The notes under the pieces were generated by a model. That model searched no databases, was not told the DNA's origin, and saw nothing but the letters and a program-made list of their open reading frames with translations. Source: Pseudomonadota bacterium (lineage in GTDB: Bacteria > Pseudomonadota > Gammaproteobacteria > Burkholderiales > Rhodocyclaceae). From it: a DNA stretch of 64,000 nucleotides. The stretch spans positions 62,001 to 126,000 of the forward strand of contig JAFEDH010000023.1 of NCBI GenBank assembly GCA_018241695.1. Reading direction: 5' to 3'. Shown piece after piece: positions 8,325-17,711 of this stretch (position 1 is its first letter; every line of letters starts with the position of its first letter). Position numbers and translations under genes: made by a program.

Positions 8325-9557
8325 TTGTCTCGTCGTAGAGTTGTTGTGACCGGCCTTGGCGCCATCTCGCCGGTTGGCAATACCGTTACCGAAGCCTGGG
8401 CAAACATTGTTGCCGGCAAGAGCGGCATCGATCTGATCACCCGTTTCGATGCCTCCGGCTTTCCGGTCAGGATCGCCGGCGAGGTCAAGGGATTTGACGT
8501 GACGAGTTATCTGTCGCCCAAGGAAGCCCGCCGCATGGATGTCTTCATCCATTACGGCATGGCGGCCGGTATTCAGGCCATCCAGGATTCCGGTATCGTC
8601 GTGACCGATGAAAATGCTGATCGCATCGGCGTTAACATCGGCTCCGGGATCGGTGGCCTGCCCATCATCGAGGAAACGCACAATGACTTCCTCGGTGGCG
8701 GGCCGCGCAAGATATCGCCCTTTTTTATCCCCAGTACCATCATCAACATGATTTCGGGCAACCTGTCCATCATGTTCGGATTGAAAGGGCCCAATCTGGC
8801 GGTGGTGACTGCCTGCACCACCGGGTTGCATGCCATCGGCAGCAGCTTTCGCATGATCGAATACGGTGATGCGGATGTGATGGTGTGCGGTGGTTCCGAA
8901 TCCACCGTGACTCCGTTGGCCATTGGCGGCTTCGGCTCGGCCAAGGCACTATCCACCCGTAATGACGATCCGGCAACCGCCAGCCGTCCCTGGGACAAGG
9001 ATCGTGACGGCTTCGTCCTGGGTGAGGGTGCCGGTGTACTGGTGCTCGAAGAGTACGAACACGCCAGAAAACGGGGCGCCCGAATCTATGCCGAACTGTC
9101 AGGGTTCGGCATGAGTGGCGATGCTTTTCACATGACCGCACCGGATACCGACGGACCCCGCCGCAGCATGGTGAATGCCCTCAGGAATGCGGGAGTGAAT
9201 CCGGATCAGGTCAATTACCTCAATGCTCACGGCACTTCCACTCCCCTCGGGGACAAGAATGAAACCCAGGCGGTCAAGCTGGCGCTGGGAGATGCCGCCC
9301 GCAACATTGTCATGAATTCGACCAAATCCATGACCGGTCATCTGCTGGGTGGAGCCGGCGGCCTTGAGTCGGTACTGACCGTCCTGGCGGTGCATCACCA
9401 GCTATCACCGCCCACCATCAATATCTTCGAGCAGGATCCGGAGTGTGATCTCGATTACTGTGCCAATACCGCACGACAGATGAAGATCGATGTGGCTGTG
9501 AAGAACAACTTCGGCTTTGGTGGCACCAACGGGACTCTGGTCTTCAAACGACTTTGA
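8325..9557 (+). CDS. fabF: beta-ketoacyl-ACP synthase II
   Basis: 410 residues, elongation condensing enzyme. The Cys-His-His set is present: C164 in TACTTGLHA, then [11 protein letters not shown] and the later [23 protein letters not shown] at the N-terminus and [10 protein letters not shown] near the C-terminus are diagnostic. The start is TTG at 8325, supported by GAGGAG just upstream and by the position of the conserved N-terminal motif; no ATG fits. Its stop overlaps the TTG start of the next gene. Confidence 0.96.
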   Translation: MSRRRVVVTGLGAISPVGNTVTEAWANIVAGKSGIDLITRFDASGFPVRIAGEVKGFDVTSYLSPKEARRMDVFIHYGMAAGIQAIQDSGIVVTDENADRIGVNIGSGIGGLPIIEETHNDFLGGGPRKISPFFIPSTIINMISGNLSIMFGLKGPNLAVVTACTTGLHAIGSSFRMIEYGDADVMVCGGSESTVTPLAIGGFGSAKALSTRNDDPATASRPWDKDRDGFVLGEGAGVLVLEEYEHARKRGARIYAELSGFGMSGDAFHMTAPDTDGPRRSMVNALRNAGVNPDQVNYLNAHGTSTPLGDKNETQAVKLALGDAARNIVMNSTKSMTGHLLGGAGGLESVLTVLAVHHQLSPPTINIFEQDPECDLDYCANTARQMKIDVAVKNNFGFGGTNGTLVFKRL

Positions 9558-10003
9558 AGCATGAGGGGAGTACGCCATCCCTGTACCTGATATTGAGGCC
9601 GTCAGTATCTCTGGCGGCTTTTTTGTGTCTGGGCATGATGATCGGGACCGGATGTGTATGGATATTGCCATGGAAAGATGCGTATAAGTTGCTGCTGGCC
9701 TTCCTGCTGGGACTGGCACTGATATTCCACTTGTGGCGTGATGCCGGATTGATCGGCCACCGTTTTCCAGTAGCCCTGCTGCCCGGTGAGGCTGGAAGCA
9801 TCGAACTGCATTTTCGAAGCGGCATCACCGAGAACTGGCAGATCGGTCCGGACTCGGTGGTGTGGTCATGGATGGTAGTGCTCGATTTGCGTCGTGGCGG
9901 GCAGCGATCTCGTCGCATGGTGTTGATGCCGGACCATCTGGGAGACGAGGGGCACAGAAAGCTGCGTCGCTGGCTGCGCTGGCAGACCGGGAAGGCAGCG
10001 TAA
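9554..10003 (+). CDS. YgfX/CptA-like small membrane protein
   Basis: 149 residues. Two adjacent hydrophobic helices (about residues 16-34 and 43-60) are followed by a basic soluble tail with [10 protein letters not shown] and a C-terminal [10 protein letters not shown], the layout of YgfX (CptA). In E. coli YgfX partners the SdhE flavinylation factor and has been reported as a cytoskeleton-inhibiting toxin; in Betaproteobacteria the homolog sits between fabF and rpoE. Here it overlaps the fabF stop by a TTG start (9554), but rpoE does not follow; a terminator and a converging operon come next. A later start is possible, as no clear ribosome site is seen. Confidence 0.68.
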   Translation: MKHEGSTPSLYLILRPSVSLAAFLCLGMMIGTGCVWILPWKDAYKLLLAFLLGLALIFHLWRDAGLIGHRFPVALLPGEAGSIELHFRSGITENWQIGPDSVVWSWMVVLDLRRGGQRSRRMVLMPDHLGDEGHRKLRRWLRWQTGKAA

Positions 10004-10025
10004 CTTTTACTATCGTAGAAAACAA

Positions 10026-10049
10026 AAAAGGTGCCCGCAGGCACCTTTT
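10026..10049. terminator. bidirectional intrinsic terminator
   Basis: AAAAGGTGCC (10026-10035), loop CGCA, GGCACCTTTT (10040-10049): a perfect 10-bp stem whose A and T ends work on both strands. It sits between the converging ygfX (+) and aldolase (-) genes and closes both transcripts. Confidence 0.85.
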
Positions 10050-10070
10050 CGGGTTCTGGCCTGTGGTTAC

Positions 10071-11099
10071 TCAGGCCAGGCTGCGTTCCCTGGCCATGGT
10101 GAGGGCAGCATCCTCGATCATGTCCTCCTGGCCACCCACCATGCCCCGGCGACCAAGTTCGATCAGGATATCCCGGGCGGGAATCTTGTATTTCACTTCG
10201 GCCCGCTTGGCAAACAGCAGGAAGGAGCCATACACCCCCGCATAGCCCAGCGTCAGGGCATCGCGATCGATACGGATGGGGAAATCCATGATTGGCACCA
10301 CCAGGTCTTCGGCAACGTCGGTGATGCTGGAGACGTCGACTCCGGTCTCGATTCCCATCAGGCTGCATACGGCGATGAAAACTTCCATCGGGGTGTTGCC
10401 GGCGCCGGCGCCCAGTCCAGCGGCGGCGGCATCGATCCGTGTGGCGCCAACTTCGATGGCGGCTATCGAGTTCGCCACTCCCATGGCCAGGTTATGGTGG
10501 CCGTGGAAGCCCAGTTCCGTTTCCGGCTTCAACGCAGCACGAACGGCGGCGAGCCGCTCCTTGACGCCATCCGGCAGCAGGTGGCCGGCGGAATCGGTAA
10601 TGTAGATACAGTTGGCGCCATAGCTTTCCATCAGCTTTGCCTGGGCGACCAGCCCTTCGGGACTGTTCATGTGCGCCATCATGAGGAAGCCGACGGTATC
10701 CATGTTCAGCTTGCGTGCCAGGGCAATGTGTTGCTCGGACACATCGGCTTCGGTGCAATGCGTGGCGACACGGATGGTGTTGACGCCAAGATCCTTGGCC
10801 ATCTGCAGATGATCCACGGTACCGATGCCGGGCAGCAACAGGGCAGAAACCTTAGCCCGTTTCATCAGTGGAATCACGGCCTCCAGATATTCGCGGTCGG
10901 TATGGGCAGGAAAACCGTAGTTCACCGAAGATCCACCGAGGCCATCTCCGTGAGTGACCTCGATCAGCGGGATACCCGCTTCATCGAGACCGACGGCGAT
11001 ATTTTTCATCTGATCCAGTGTGATCCGGTGACGTTTCGGATGCATGCCGTCACGCAGGGTCATGTCGTGGACGGTGATTTTGGTGCCTTTCAGGTTCAT
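10071..11099 (-). CDS. 4-hydroxy-2-oxovalerate aldolase (MhpE/DmpG/HsaF/TesG family)
   Basis: 342 residues. Splits 4-hydroxy-2-oxoacids to pyruvate and an aldehyde in the last step of meta-cleavage pathways. The HMGL-like TIM barrel shows [11 protein letters not shown] at the N-terminus, and the metal-binding pair in [11 protein letters not shown]. Start: ATG 11099 has GAGGAG about seven bases upstream; the frame extends to 11129 but that part lacks family sequence. It lies ten bases after the acetaldehyde dehydrogenase gene, its partner: in this family the aldolase and dehydrogenase form a complex that channels the aldehyde. It is the last gene of the operon and ends at the shared terminator. 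Confidence 0.95.
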   Translation of the reverse strand: MNLKGTKITVHDMTLRDGMHPKRHRITLDQMKNIAVGLDEAGIPLIEVTHGDGLGGSSVNYGFPAHTDREYLEAVIPLMKRAKVSALLLPGIGTVDHLQMAKDLGVNTIRVATHCTEADVSEQHIALARKLNMDTVGFLMMAHMNSPEGLVAQAKLMESYGANCIYITDSAGHLLPDGVKERLAAVRAALKPETELGFHGHHNLAMGVANSIAAIEVGATRIDAAAAGLGAGAGNTPMEVFIAVCSLMGIETGVDVSSITDVAEDLVVPIMDFPIRIDRDALTLGYAGVYGSFLLFAKRAEVKYKIPARDILIELGRRGMVGGQEDMIEDAALTMARERSLA

Positions 11100-11109
11100 C
11101 GTCCTCTCC

Positions 11110-12024
11110 TCAGGCGGCAACGGGTTCAAGAGGGCTTTTTCGAGCCAGCATGTCTTCGGCGAACATCTCGGCGGTGCGTACGGCAGCAGCAGTCATGATG
11201 TCCAGATTGCCAGCATATTTGGGCAGGAAATCACCCAGCCCCTCGACCTCCATATAAACGGAAACCCGGTTGCCATCGAAGACGGGGCCGTTCACCAGCT
11301 TGTAGCCCGGGACATACCGTTGCACTTCCTTGATCATGTCGAGAATCGATGCCGTGATTTTTTCCTGGTCCGGCTCGGTTTCAGTCAGGCAGTGGATGGT
11401 GTCGCGCATGATGAGTGGCGGCTCGGCCGGATTGATGACGATGATGGCCTTGCCCTGCTTTGCACCACCAAGCTTTTCGATACCGCCAGCTGTGGTCCGG
11501 GTGAATTCGTCGATATTTTTGCGGGTACCGGGACCTGCGGATTTTGAGGACACGGTTGCCACAATTTCGCCGTATTCCACCGGCTGCACGCGGGAGACGG
11601 CCGCAACCATGGGAATGGTGGCCTGGCCACCGCAGGTGACCATGTTCACGTTCATCACATTCTTGCCCAGATGCTCCTTGAGGTTCACCGGAGGAATGCA
11701 GTAGGGGCCGATCGCGGCAGGTGTCAGATCGATCATCATGGCACCCTGTTCGATCACCTTGCGCGAATTTTCGGCGTGAGCGTAGGCGCTGGTCGCATCG
11801 AAAACAATCTGTATTCCATCAGCCTTGATGTGTGGAACCAGGCCATCAACACCCTCGACGGTAACTTTCAATCCCATTTCCCGGGCGCGCTTGAGGCCTT
11901 CGGAAGTGGGGTCAACACCCACCATCCAGACCGGTTCGAGTACCGGGCTGCGCTTGAGTTTGTAGAGCATGTCGGTGCCGATATTGCCGGGGCCGATCAT
12001 TGCGCATTTGATTTTTCGGGTCAT
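11110..12024 (-). CDS. acetaldehyde dehydrogenase, acylating (MhpF/DmpF/HsaG family)
   Basis: 304 residues. Converts the aldehyde released by the aldolase to acyl-CoA using NAD+ and CoA. N-terminal Rossmann motif [12 protein letters not shown]; the catalytic cysteine is in MVTCGGQAT, and [17 protein letters not shown] is a conserved block of the family. Its length equals DmpF/BphJ. It is followed after ten bases by the aldolase gene, which matches their known physical complex. Whether the natural substrate is acetaldehyde or propanal (as in steroid degradation) cannot be told from sequence. Confidence 0.95.
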   Translation of the reverse strand: MTRKIKCAMIGPGNIGTDMLYKLKRSPVLEPVWMVGVDPTSEGLKRAREMGLKVTVEGVDGLVPHIKADGIQIVFDATSAYAHAENSRKVIEQGAMMIDLTPAAIGPYCIPPVNLKEHLGKNVMNVNMVTCGGQATIPMVAAVSRVQPVEYGEIVATVSSKSAGPGTRKNIDEFTRTTAGGIEKLGGAKQGKAIIVINPAEPPLIMRDTIHCLTETEPDQEKITASILDMIKEVQRYVPGYKLVNGPVFDGNRVSVYMEVEGLGDFLPKYAGNLDIMTAAAVRTAEMFAEDMLARKSPLEPVAA

Positions 12025-12051
12025 ATGAATCCTTTGTGGTCAATCTCTCGG

Positions 12052-12846
12052 TCAGGCCTCGAAGCCAATCGAGGCCGAGCCGATATTCGTCAGGGTCAGG
12101 GAGAAACGGTCACCCGCCGTGATCGGTATCAATGGGGCAAGGGAGCCGGAAAGAATTGCCTCGCCTTTCTTGAAGGGGATGCCGAACTTGCCCAGGGTGT
12201 TGGCCAGCCATGCGACAGCGGTACACGGATGACCCTGTACGGCGGAGCCCAGGCCGGAGCCGGCCGGCTGGCCGTTCTTGATGATATCCATGCGCACGTT
12301 GGCCAGATCCAGTCCGGCCGGTTTGACCCGTTCCGCACCGATCACGTAGATACCACAGGAGGCATTGTCGGCGACGGTGTCCTGGATCCTGATTTCCCAG
12401 TTGTGGATGCGTGAATCGACGATCTCGAAACAGGGAGCCACGTATTCGGTCGCGGCAAGCACGTCTTCCGCTGTTACACCGGGGCCGTTCAGATCTTCGG
12501 CCAGGATGAAGGCAATCTCGCCTTCGGCCCGTGGCTGGATCATGCCGCTGCCGGCAATGCTCACGGTGGCGCCATTGGGCACTTCCATGGCATTGGTGAG
12601 GAAGCCGAAGTCGGGTTGATGCACATTGAGCATGTCCTGAACCGGCTTGCTGGTGACGCCGATCTTTTTACCAACCACCTTTTCACCATCGGCCAGGCGT
12701 CGCTCCAGAAACCTCAGCGAAATGTAGTAGGCGTCATCCACCGTGATGTCGTCACGGCGGGACGAGAAGGGGGAGATAGTCTTGCGACTGCGCAAGGCGG
12801 CGTAGAGTTCGTCGCCAAAGGCGGTGATGAGGGATTTATCGAGCAT
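12052..12846 (-). CDS. 2-oxopent-4-enoate / 2-hydroxyhexa-2,4-dienoate hydratase
   Basis: 264 residues of the MhpD/DmpE/TesE hydratase family. Adds water to the 2-hydroxydienoate released by the C-C hydrolase, making 4-hydroxy-2-oxoacid for the aldolase. Family blocks seen: [27 protein letters not shown] with metal-ligand glutamates, and [20 protein letters not shown]. It starts directly after the hydrolase stop (TAAATG, no gap) and precedes the dehydrogenase by 27 bases, so it belongs to the same transcript. Confidence 0.93.
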   Translation of the reverse strand: MLDKSLITAFGDELYAALRSRKTISPFSSRRDDITVDDAYYISLRFLERRLADGEKVVGKKIGVTSKPVQDMLNVHQPDFGFLTNAMEVPNGATVSIAGSGMIQPRAEGEIAFILAEDLNGPGVTAEDVLAATEYVAPCFEIVDSRIHNWEIRIQDTVADNASCGIYVIGAERVKPAGLDLANVRMDIIKNGQPAGSGLGSAVQGHPCTAVAWLANTLGKFGIPFKKGEAILSGSLAPLIPITAGDRFSLTLTNIGSASIGFEA

Positions 12847-13686
12847 TTAACTGTTCCCGTACTTGAGAAAATCCACGCAGGTGCGATTGAACATGTCACG
12901 GTGCTCGGCCATTACCCAATGGCCGCATCGCGAGATCAGCACCATGCGGATATCGATGATCTTCTTCGCCAGTTTCATGATTCCGGTCTCGGGCATCATG
13001 TTTTCGTTCATACCCCAGAAGGCGAGAACAGGGCACTTGATCTCGCCAAGGCGGGATTCCAGATTGGGTACCTTCATGGTTTTGATGACCTGGGGGTTCA
13101 TCAGTTTCATGATGGCCATGCGTTCTTCGATCAGGCGATCGGTGACGACAGATTTGTCGAACACCATGTAGTTCTCCATGAACATCCGCAGTTTGTCGGG
13201 CGTCATGGGACCGGCCCCGAAGATCTCGCGCATGGCCTGCATGCCGGGCATCTTGAAGTAGTCGGGCTGATCCTCCACGCCGCCGGGGGCCATAATGATC
13301 AACTTTTCCACGTGTTCCGGATAGGAGAGGGTGTATTGCAATGCCACGGCACCGCCGAGAGAGTTGCCCAGCAGCGAATAACGGGTGACACCGATCGTCT
13401 TGAGGGTCTTGTGAAGGCAGTCGACAAAGAAATCCAGTGTGTACTCGGCATTCTCGGGTTTGCTGGAAAAGCCGTAACCGACCAGATCGGGCAGCACCAC
13501 CCTGTAACCGGCTGCAACCAGTTCGGGGTAGTTGAGCTTGAAGTTGCTGTAGGCGCTGGCGCCGGATGCGCTGCCATGGAGAAAAACTACCACCGGCCCC
13601 TGGCCTTCTTCGAGATAGTGGATCTTCAGGCCATTACCGATATCGACATATCGGCCTTCGGGTAATACGGACTGGGCTGTTTCCAT
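12847..13686 (-). CDS. meta-cleavage product (C-C bond) hydrolase, alpha/beta fold
   Basis: 279 residues. First gene of the four-gene operon. The alpha/beta-hydrolase features are HGSASGASAYSNF (oxyanion region), nucleophile S109 in LGNSLGG and H256 in RCGHWVMAE. At the catalytic acid position the usual Asp (WG-x-N/D-D-x-F-x-P) is Glu228 in FWGMNENMMP. The YSNFKLNYPELVAAGYR stretch reminds me of the steroid enzymes TesD/HsaD more than of XylF/TodF, but I cannot verify this. It would cleave a ring-opened product into an acid and a 2-hydroxydienoate. The start has GGAAGG eight bases upstream. No ring-cleavage dioxygenase is nearby. Confidence 0.88.
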   Translation of the reverse strand: METAQSVLPEGRYVDIGNGLKIHYLEEGQGPVVVFLHGSASGASAYSNFKLNYPELVAAGYRVVLPDLVGYGFSSKPENAEYTLDFFVDCLHKTLKTIGVTRYSLLGNSLGGAVALQYTLSYPEHVEKLIIMAPGGVEDQPDYFKMPGMQAMREIFGAGPMTPDKLRMFMENYMVFDKSVVTDRLIEERMAIMKLMNPQVIKTMKVPNLESRLGEIKCPVLAFWGMNENMMPETGIMKLAKKIIDIRMVLISRCGHWVMAEHRDMFNRTCVDFLKYGNS

Positions 13687-13850
13687 GTCGCCTTCCGTTC
13701 AGGGGAAATTCGGGAGGCAAAAATACTACCACTTTCAGATTGACGATGCCCTGCAATCCCGGCAGAATCCACTTCCCTTTCCGGGTCTTTTGCGGCCTGT
13801 AGAAGCGGTTTTTGAACAGGATCGGCTGGTTAGAATGACAGCCTGACTCG

Positions 13851-13897
13851 CCGGGGGTTCGGGGCAGACGCCCGTCTTCCCCACCCCTCGGTTTTTT
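13851..13897 (+). terminator. strong hairpin plus T6, first of a tandem pair before ppiD
   Basis: CCGGGGG (13851-13857) pairs with CCCCTCGG (13884-13891), GGGG (13861-13864) with CCCC (13879-13882), and AGAC (13866-13869) with GTCT (13874-13877), closed by loop GCCC; TTTTTT follows at 13892-13897. It looks like a complete intrinsic terminator on the plus strand, yet no plus-strand gene stands directly upstream. Confidence 0.75.
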
Positions 13898-13902
13898 GCA
13901 AG

Positions 13903-13928
13903 GCGAACCGGAACGGTTCGCTTTTTTT
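13903..13928 (+). terminator. second tandem terminator hairpin before ppiD
   Basis: GCGAACCG (13903-13910), loop GAA, CGGTTCGC (13914-13921), then seven T (13922-13928). Perfect 8-bp stem ending 16 bases before the ppiD ATG, so it must lie in the ppiD leader or end a lost upstream gene. See findings. Confidence 0.8.
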
Positions 13929-13944
13929 ACATAGAAGGTTGGTC

Positions 13945-15840
13945 ATGTTTGATTTCGTTCGTAACAACCGCCGGATCGTTCAGGTTGTTCTCGTCGCCAT
14001 CACGCTGCCTTTTGCTTTCTGGGGAGTGGATTCCTATGTTCGCAATGCCTCGGGCGGTGATGATGTGGCCAGGGTGGGTGACAGCCGGATTTCCCACCAG
14101 GAATTCCTCCAGGCATTGCAGGCGCAACAGGAGCGACTGCGTTCATCGATGGGCGGCCGGCCGGTGCCTCAGGAAATGCTGGATGCACCCGAACTTCGGG
14201 AAGCAGTCATCAATGGTCTGATCGATCAGCACTTGATCAGCCTGCACGCAACGAAATCGAAACTGTCGGTCACCGAACAGCAGCTTGCCCAGTTCCTTGC
14301 CTCTGTCCCGGCCTTGCAACAGGACGGCAAGTTTTCCCGGGAACGCTACGAAGCCGTGGTGGCTGCCCAGAATATGAGCATTCCTGCTTTCGAGGCCCAG
14401 TTGCGTCAGAATCTCACGCTTCAACAGTCCATGGGCGTGGTCGCGTTACCGATTGTGGCGACCGATTCGGCACGGCGCTGGGTTGCCGCCGAACTGGAGG
14501 AGCGCGAAGTCACCGATTTCGTGTTGCATCCGGAACAGTTCCTGGCCCAGGTCAAGCTGGGTACTGATGCCGCGAAGACCTTTTACGACACCAATCGGAA
14601 GCAGTTCGAATTACCCCAGATGGCCAGGGTGGAGTATCTGGTACTGTCCCGCGCCGCGCTTGGCGAGCAGGCCAAGGTGAGTGAGGAAGATATCAGCGCC
14701 TGGTACAAATCTCACATCGATCAGTATGCCGCTCCGGAAGAGCGTCGTGCCAGCCATATCCTGATACAGGCGGACAAATCCGCTCCGGAGGCAGCCGTGA
14801 AGGCCGCCCAGACCAAGGCTGAGGCATTGTTGGCCGAGCTGAAGAAAAATCCCAAGGAATTTGCCGCACTGGCCCGGCAGAATTCCCAGGATCCCGGCTC
14901 CGCCACCCATGGCGGCGACCTTGACTGGTTCCGTCGCGGAGCGATGGTCAAGCCTTTCGAGGATGCGGTTTTTTCGCTCAAGGAAGGCGAGATCAGCAAC
15001 CTGGTCCGCTCTGATTTCGGTTTCCACATCATTCTGCTGACCGGCATCAAACCTGCGCATACACAGCCTCTTGAAGCCGTGCGTGACCAGATCGCTGCCG
15101 AACTGCGTGATCAGGTTGCCGCGAAGAAGTACGCGGAAATGGCCGAGGGCTTCGGTAATACCGTTTATGAACAAGCGGACAGCCTGCAGCCAGCGGCTGA
15201 TAAATTCAAGCTGAAAATCGAGCGTAGCGACTGGATCGCTCCCCAGGGCGCAGCTCCCGGACCGTTGGCGAACCCCAAACTGCGTGCGGCGATTTTTACT
15301 GACGATGCGATCAAGGAGCACCGCAATACTTCGGCGATCGACATCGGCAACGATACCCAGGTCGCGGCCCGGGTTGTGGATTACAAGCCTGCGGCAATCC
15401 GGCCTTTCGATGAGGTCAAGGCCGCCATCGAGCAGAAGCTTGCACGCGATGAGGCGGTCAAGCTGACACGCAAGGCCGGAGAAGAGCAACTGGCCCGATT
15501 GAGCAAGGGAGATGCGATCAGCCTCGCCTGGGGCAAGGCCCGCAATGTGCCACGCATGGGTGTGCGCGATCTTGCACCCGATGCTCTGCGCGCCATTTTC
15601 CGGGTCGATGCCCGCAAGCTTCCGGCTTATGCCGGCACAGCCCTGCCCGATGGTGGCTACGCGCTTTACCGCATCAGCCTGATCAAGCCCTGGGACGGGA
15701 AAGAGGATGATCCGCGCGCCAAAATGCTGCGGCAGCAGTACGAGCGTGTGACTGCCGGTGAGGAAGTGGCTGCCTGGCTGGCAACCCTGCGTCAGCGCTA
15801 CCCGGTGGAAATCAATACCAAGGCGCTGGCGGAAAAATAA
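13945..15840 (+). CDS. ppiD: periplasmic chaperone / peptidyl-prolyl isomerase PpiD
   Basis: 631 residues. A short cytoplasmic N-terminus (MFDFVRNNRRIVQ) leads to one transmembrane helix (about 13-29), then a SurA-like N-domain and a parvulin domain at about 260-360 (ASHILIQADK, then GGDLDWFRRG and DFGFHIILL). Known role: anchored foldase that helps outer-membrane and secreted proteins as they leave the Sec translocon. ATG 13945 fits the conserved start; a TTG two codons upstream is less likely. In many Betaproteobacteria lon, hupB and tRNA genes precede it; here the meta-cleavage operon and two terminator hairpins do. Confidence 0.95.
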   Translation: MFDFVRNNRRIVQVVLVAITLPFAFWGVDSYVRNASGGDDVARVGDSRISHQEFLQALQAQQERLRSSMGGRPVPQEMLDAPELREAVINGLIDQHLISLHATKSKLSVTEQQLAQFLASVPALQQDGKFSRERYEAVVAAQNMSIPAFEAQLRQNLTLQQSMGVVALPIVATDSARRWVAAELEEREVTDFVLHPEQFLAQVKLGTDAAKTFYDTNRKQFELPQMARVEYLVLSRAALGEQAKVSEEDISAWYKSHIDQYAAPEERRASHILIQADKSAPEAAVKAAQTKAEALLAELKKNPKEFAALARQNSQDPGSATHGGDLDWFRRGAMVKPFEDAVFSLKEGEISNLVRSDFGFHIILLTGIKPAHTQPLEAVRDQIAAELRDQVAAKKYAEMAEGFGNTVYEQADSLQPAADKFKLKIERSDWIAPQGAAPGPLANPKLRAAIFTDDAIKEHRNTSAIDIGNDTQVAARVVDYKPAAIRPFDEVKAAIEQKLARDEAVKLTRKAGEEQLARLSKGDAISLAWGKARNVPRMGVRDLAPDALRAIFRVDARKLPAYAGTALPDGGYALYRISLIKPWDGKEDDPRAKMLRQQYERVTAGEEVAAWLATLRQRYPVEINTKALAEK

Positions 15841-15879
15841 GGCGGGGGCGTCTGTTGTCATGGGCTACCATCGATCCCC

Positions 15880-16821
15880 ATGAAGCTGCAGCAGCTCCGG
15901 TATCTCATCGAGGTGGTCGACAGCGGCCTGAACGTGACGGTCGCCGCCGAGCGGCTGTTCACGTCCCAGCCCGGAGTCAGCAAGCAGATCCGCCTGCTGG
16001 AAGACGAGATCGGCGTCACGATTTTCGAGCGATCCGGCAAGCGTTTTATCGGACTGACCAGTGCGGGCCGTCAGGTGATCCAGGCTGCCCGTCGCGTGAT
16101 GCTGGAGGCGGAAAATTTCAAGCGCATCGGCGAGGAATTCCGTGACGAGGCGGCGGGAACACTGACCGTCGTCACCACGCATACCCAGGCACGCTATGTG
16201 CTGCCTCGCGTGGTGGCGGAATTCACCCGGCGCTATCCGCGTGTGCGACTTGCGATCCGGGAAGGCGATCCGGGGCGCGTGGTGGAGACCCTGCAAAGGG
16301 GCGAGGCCGATCTCGGCATCGCCACCGAGGCTCTGGGTCAGGCGGCCGGGCTGGTGACACTTCCCGCCTATACGTGGCACCACTGCGTCATTGTTCCGGA
16401 AAATCATCCGCTGGCGGGTTCGAACCCCCTTTCCATCCAGCATCTGGCTCAATACCCCCTGATTACCTACGATCCGGCATTCTCGGGTCGCACCCGCATC
16501 GATGATGCGTTTCGCAAGGCCGGGATCGTGCCCAACCTGGTGCTCACTGCCGTTGATTCGGATGTGATCAAAACCTATGTTGCACTGGGCCTGGGAGTTG
16601 GCATCATCGCCGCCATGGCGCTCGATCCGCAGCGTGACGGCAGCCTGAAAGCGATCGACACAGGCCATATCTTCGGCCCCAACATGACCCGGGTGGGATT
16701 GCGTCGCGGTGCGGTGCCGAGGCGTTTCGCGCTGGCCTTCATCGAGCTTCTGGCGCCCCAGCTCTCGGCCGCGGTGGTCACCTCCGCCAGCAAGGAAGGC
16801 GGCGAGTCTTACGATATCTGA
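15880..16821 (+). CDS. cysB: LysR-family regulator, CysB/Cbl type
   Basis: 313 residues. MKLQQLRYLIEVVDSGLNV and the helix-turn-helix AAERLFTSQPGVSKQIRLLE are CysB-like, as is the effector domain beginning TLTVVTTHTQARYVLP, whose TTHTQ contributes to the sulfate/acetylserine pocket in CysB. It would activate sulfur-assimilation genes when N-acetylserine is present; its targets are not in this window. It stands 39 bases after ppiD and may be co-transcribed, though it could have its own promoter. No cys gene is adjacent, so a Cbl-like paralog is an alternative. Confidence 0.9.
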   Translation: MKLQQLRYLIEVVDSGLNVTVAAERLFTSQPGVSKQIRLLEDEIGVTIFERSGKRFIGLTSAGRQVIQAARRVMLEAENFKRIGEEFRDEAAGTLTVVTTHTQARYVLPRVVAEFTRRYPRVRLAIREGDPGRVVETLQRGEADLGIATEALGQAAGLVTLPAYTWHHCVIVPENHPLAGSNPLSIQHLAQYPLITYDPAFSGRTRIDDAFRKAGIVPNLVLTAVDSDVIKTYVALGLGVGIIAAMALDPQRDGSLKAIDTGHIFGPNMTRVGLRRGAVPRRFALAFIELLAPQLSAAVVTSASKEGGESYDI

Positions 16822-16866
16822 GCGGGGCGCCGACAGGCGCATATCACCGCCGCCGGCACCCTGAAC

Positions 16867-16892
16867 AAAAACGGCAGCCCGCAGGCTGCCGT
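16867..16892 (-). terminator. terminator after bamD
   Basis: ACGGCAGCC (16871-16879), loop CGCA, GGCTGCCGT (16884-16892), with AAAA at 16867-16870 giving a T run on the minus strand. It lies 26 bases after the bamD stop and between two converging genes, so it serves bamD best; the T run is short. Confidence 0.7.
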
Positions 16893-16918
16893 AGATTGGG
16901 CAAAAATCCTTCCGGGAT

Positions 16919-17710
16919 CTACCAGAGCCTCCACCAGGGCTCGCTCTTTGCGGCCAGACCGGTTTCAAAATAGTGACTCTTGGGGAAATTGAGGCGCATG
17001 ACACGTTCGGTATCGTCGCGCAGATCTTTCATGCCCAGTGCATCGTAGGCCTTGATCATGATGAAGAGGCCCTGTTCGTTTGCCGGAGCGTTCGGGTAGT
17101 TGCGCAGGGCATTCTGGGCGCGGTTGACGGCAGCCAGATAGGCGCCCCGTTTCAGGTAGTAGCGTGCCACATGAATTTCGTGGGAAGCCAGGGCATTGAG
17201 CAGCCAGGCCATGCGTGCGGTTGCATCGGCGGCGTATTTGCTCTCGGGGTATTTGGTGGTGAGTTCCTTGAAGGAATCGAAGGCTTCACGGGCAGCTTTG
17301 GGGTCGCGTTCGGTCGAATCCTGGTCGGTGATATTGCCGAAGATGCCCAGATCGTCGTTGAAGTTGATGATGCCCTTCAGGTAATAGACGTAGTCCACAT
17401 TGGGATGGTTGGGATGCAGGCGGATGAAACGGTCGCAGGCCGAGATTGCCGAAGCGGTATCGAAGTTCTTGAAGTAGGCATAGGCGATTTCCAGTTGGGC
17501 CTGCTGGGCATAGCGGCCGTAGGGATAGCGCGATTCGAGGGCCTCGAACAGTTTGATGGCCTTGTCGTAGGAGCCATCGGACATGGCGTCGCGGGCTTCG
17601 CTGTAGAGCTTCGCAGCCGACCAGTTGGCCGTTTCGTCCCGGGGTTTGTCGGTGGAGGAACAACCCGCGAGGGCGCAAAGCACTGCCAGCAGAACCGCTA
17701 AACTACGCAT
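16919..17710 (-). CDS. bamD: outer-membrane assembly lipoprotein BamD
   Basis: 263 residues. Signal peptide with lipobox ALAGC (Cys16), so a lipoprotein of the outer membrane inner leaflet. TPR-like repeats follow: YSEARDAMSDGSYDKAIKLFEAL, YPYGRYAQQAQLEIAYAYF and later YPESKYAADATARM. BamD is the essential partner of BamA in inserting beta-barrel proteins. It is slightly longer than E. coli BamD (245), with a Trp-rich C-terminus (EPWWRLW). Its ATG (17708-17710) overlaps the divergent rluD start. Confidence 0.95.
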   Translation of the reverse strand: MRSLAVLLAVLCALAGCSSTDKPRDETANWSAAKLYSEARDAMSDGSYDKAIKLFEALESRYPYGRYAQQAQLEIAYAYFKNFDTASAISACDRFIRLHPNHPNVDYVYYLKGIINFNDDLGIFGNITDQDSTERDPKAAREAFDSFKELTTKYPESKYAADATARMAWLLNALASHEIHVARYYLKRGAYLAAVNRAQNALRNYPNAPANEQGLFIMIKAYDALGMKDLRDDTERVMRLNFPKSHYFETGLAAKSEPWWRLW

Positions 17711-17711
17711 G

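Noticed and set aside
13800..13930. Possible tRNA before ppiD, where Betaproteobacteria often have tRNA genes
   Set aside because: I cannot fold a cloverleaf with an anticodon arm and a T-loop; the structure is two simple hairpins with T tails.
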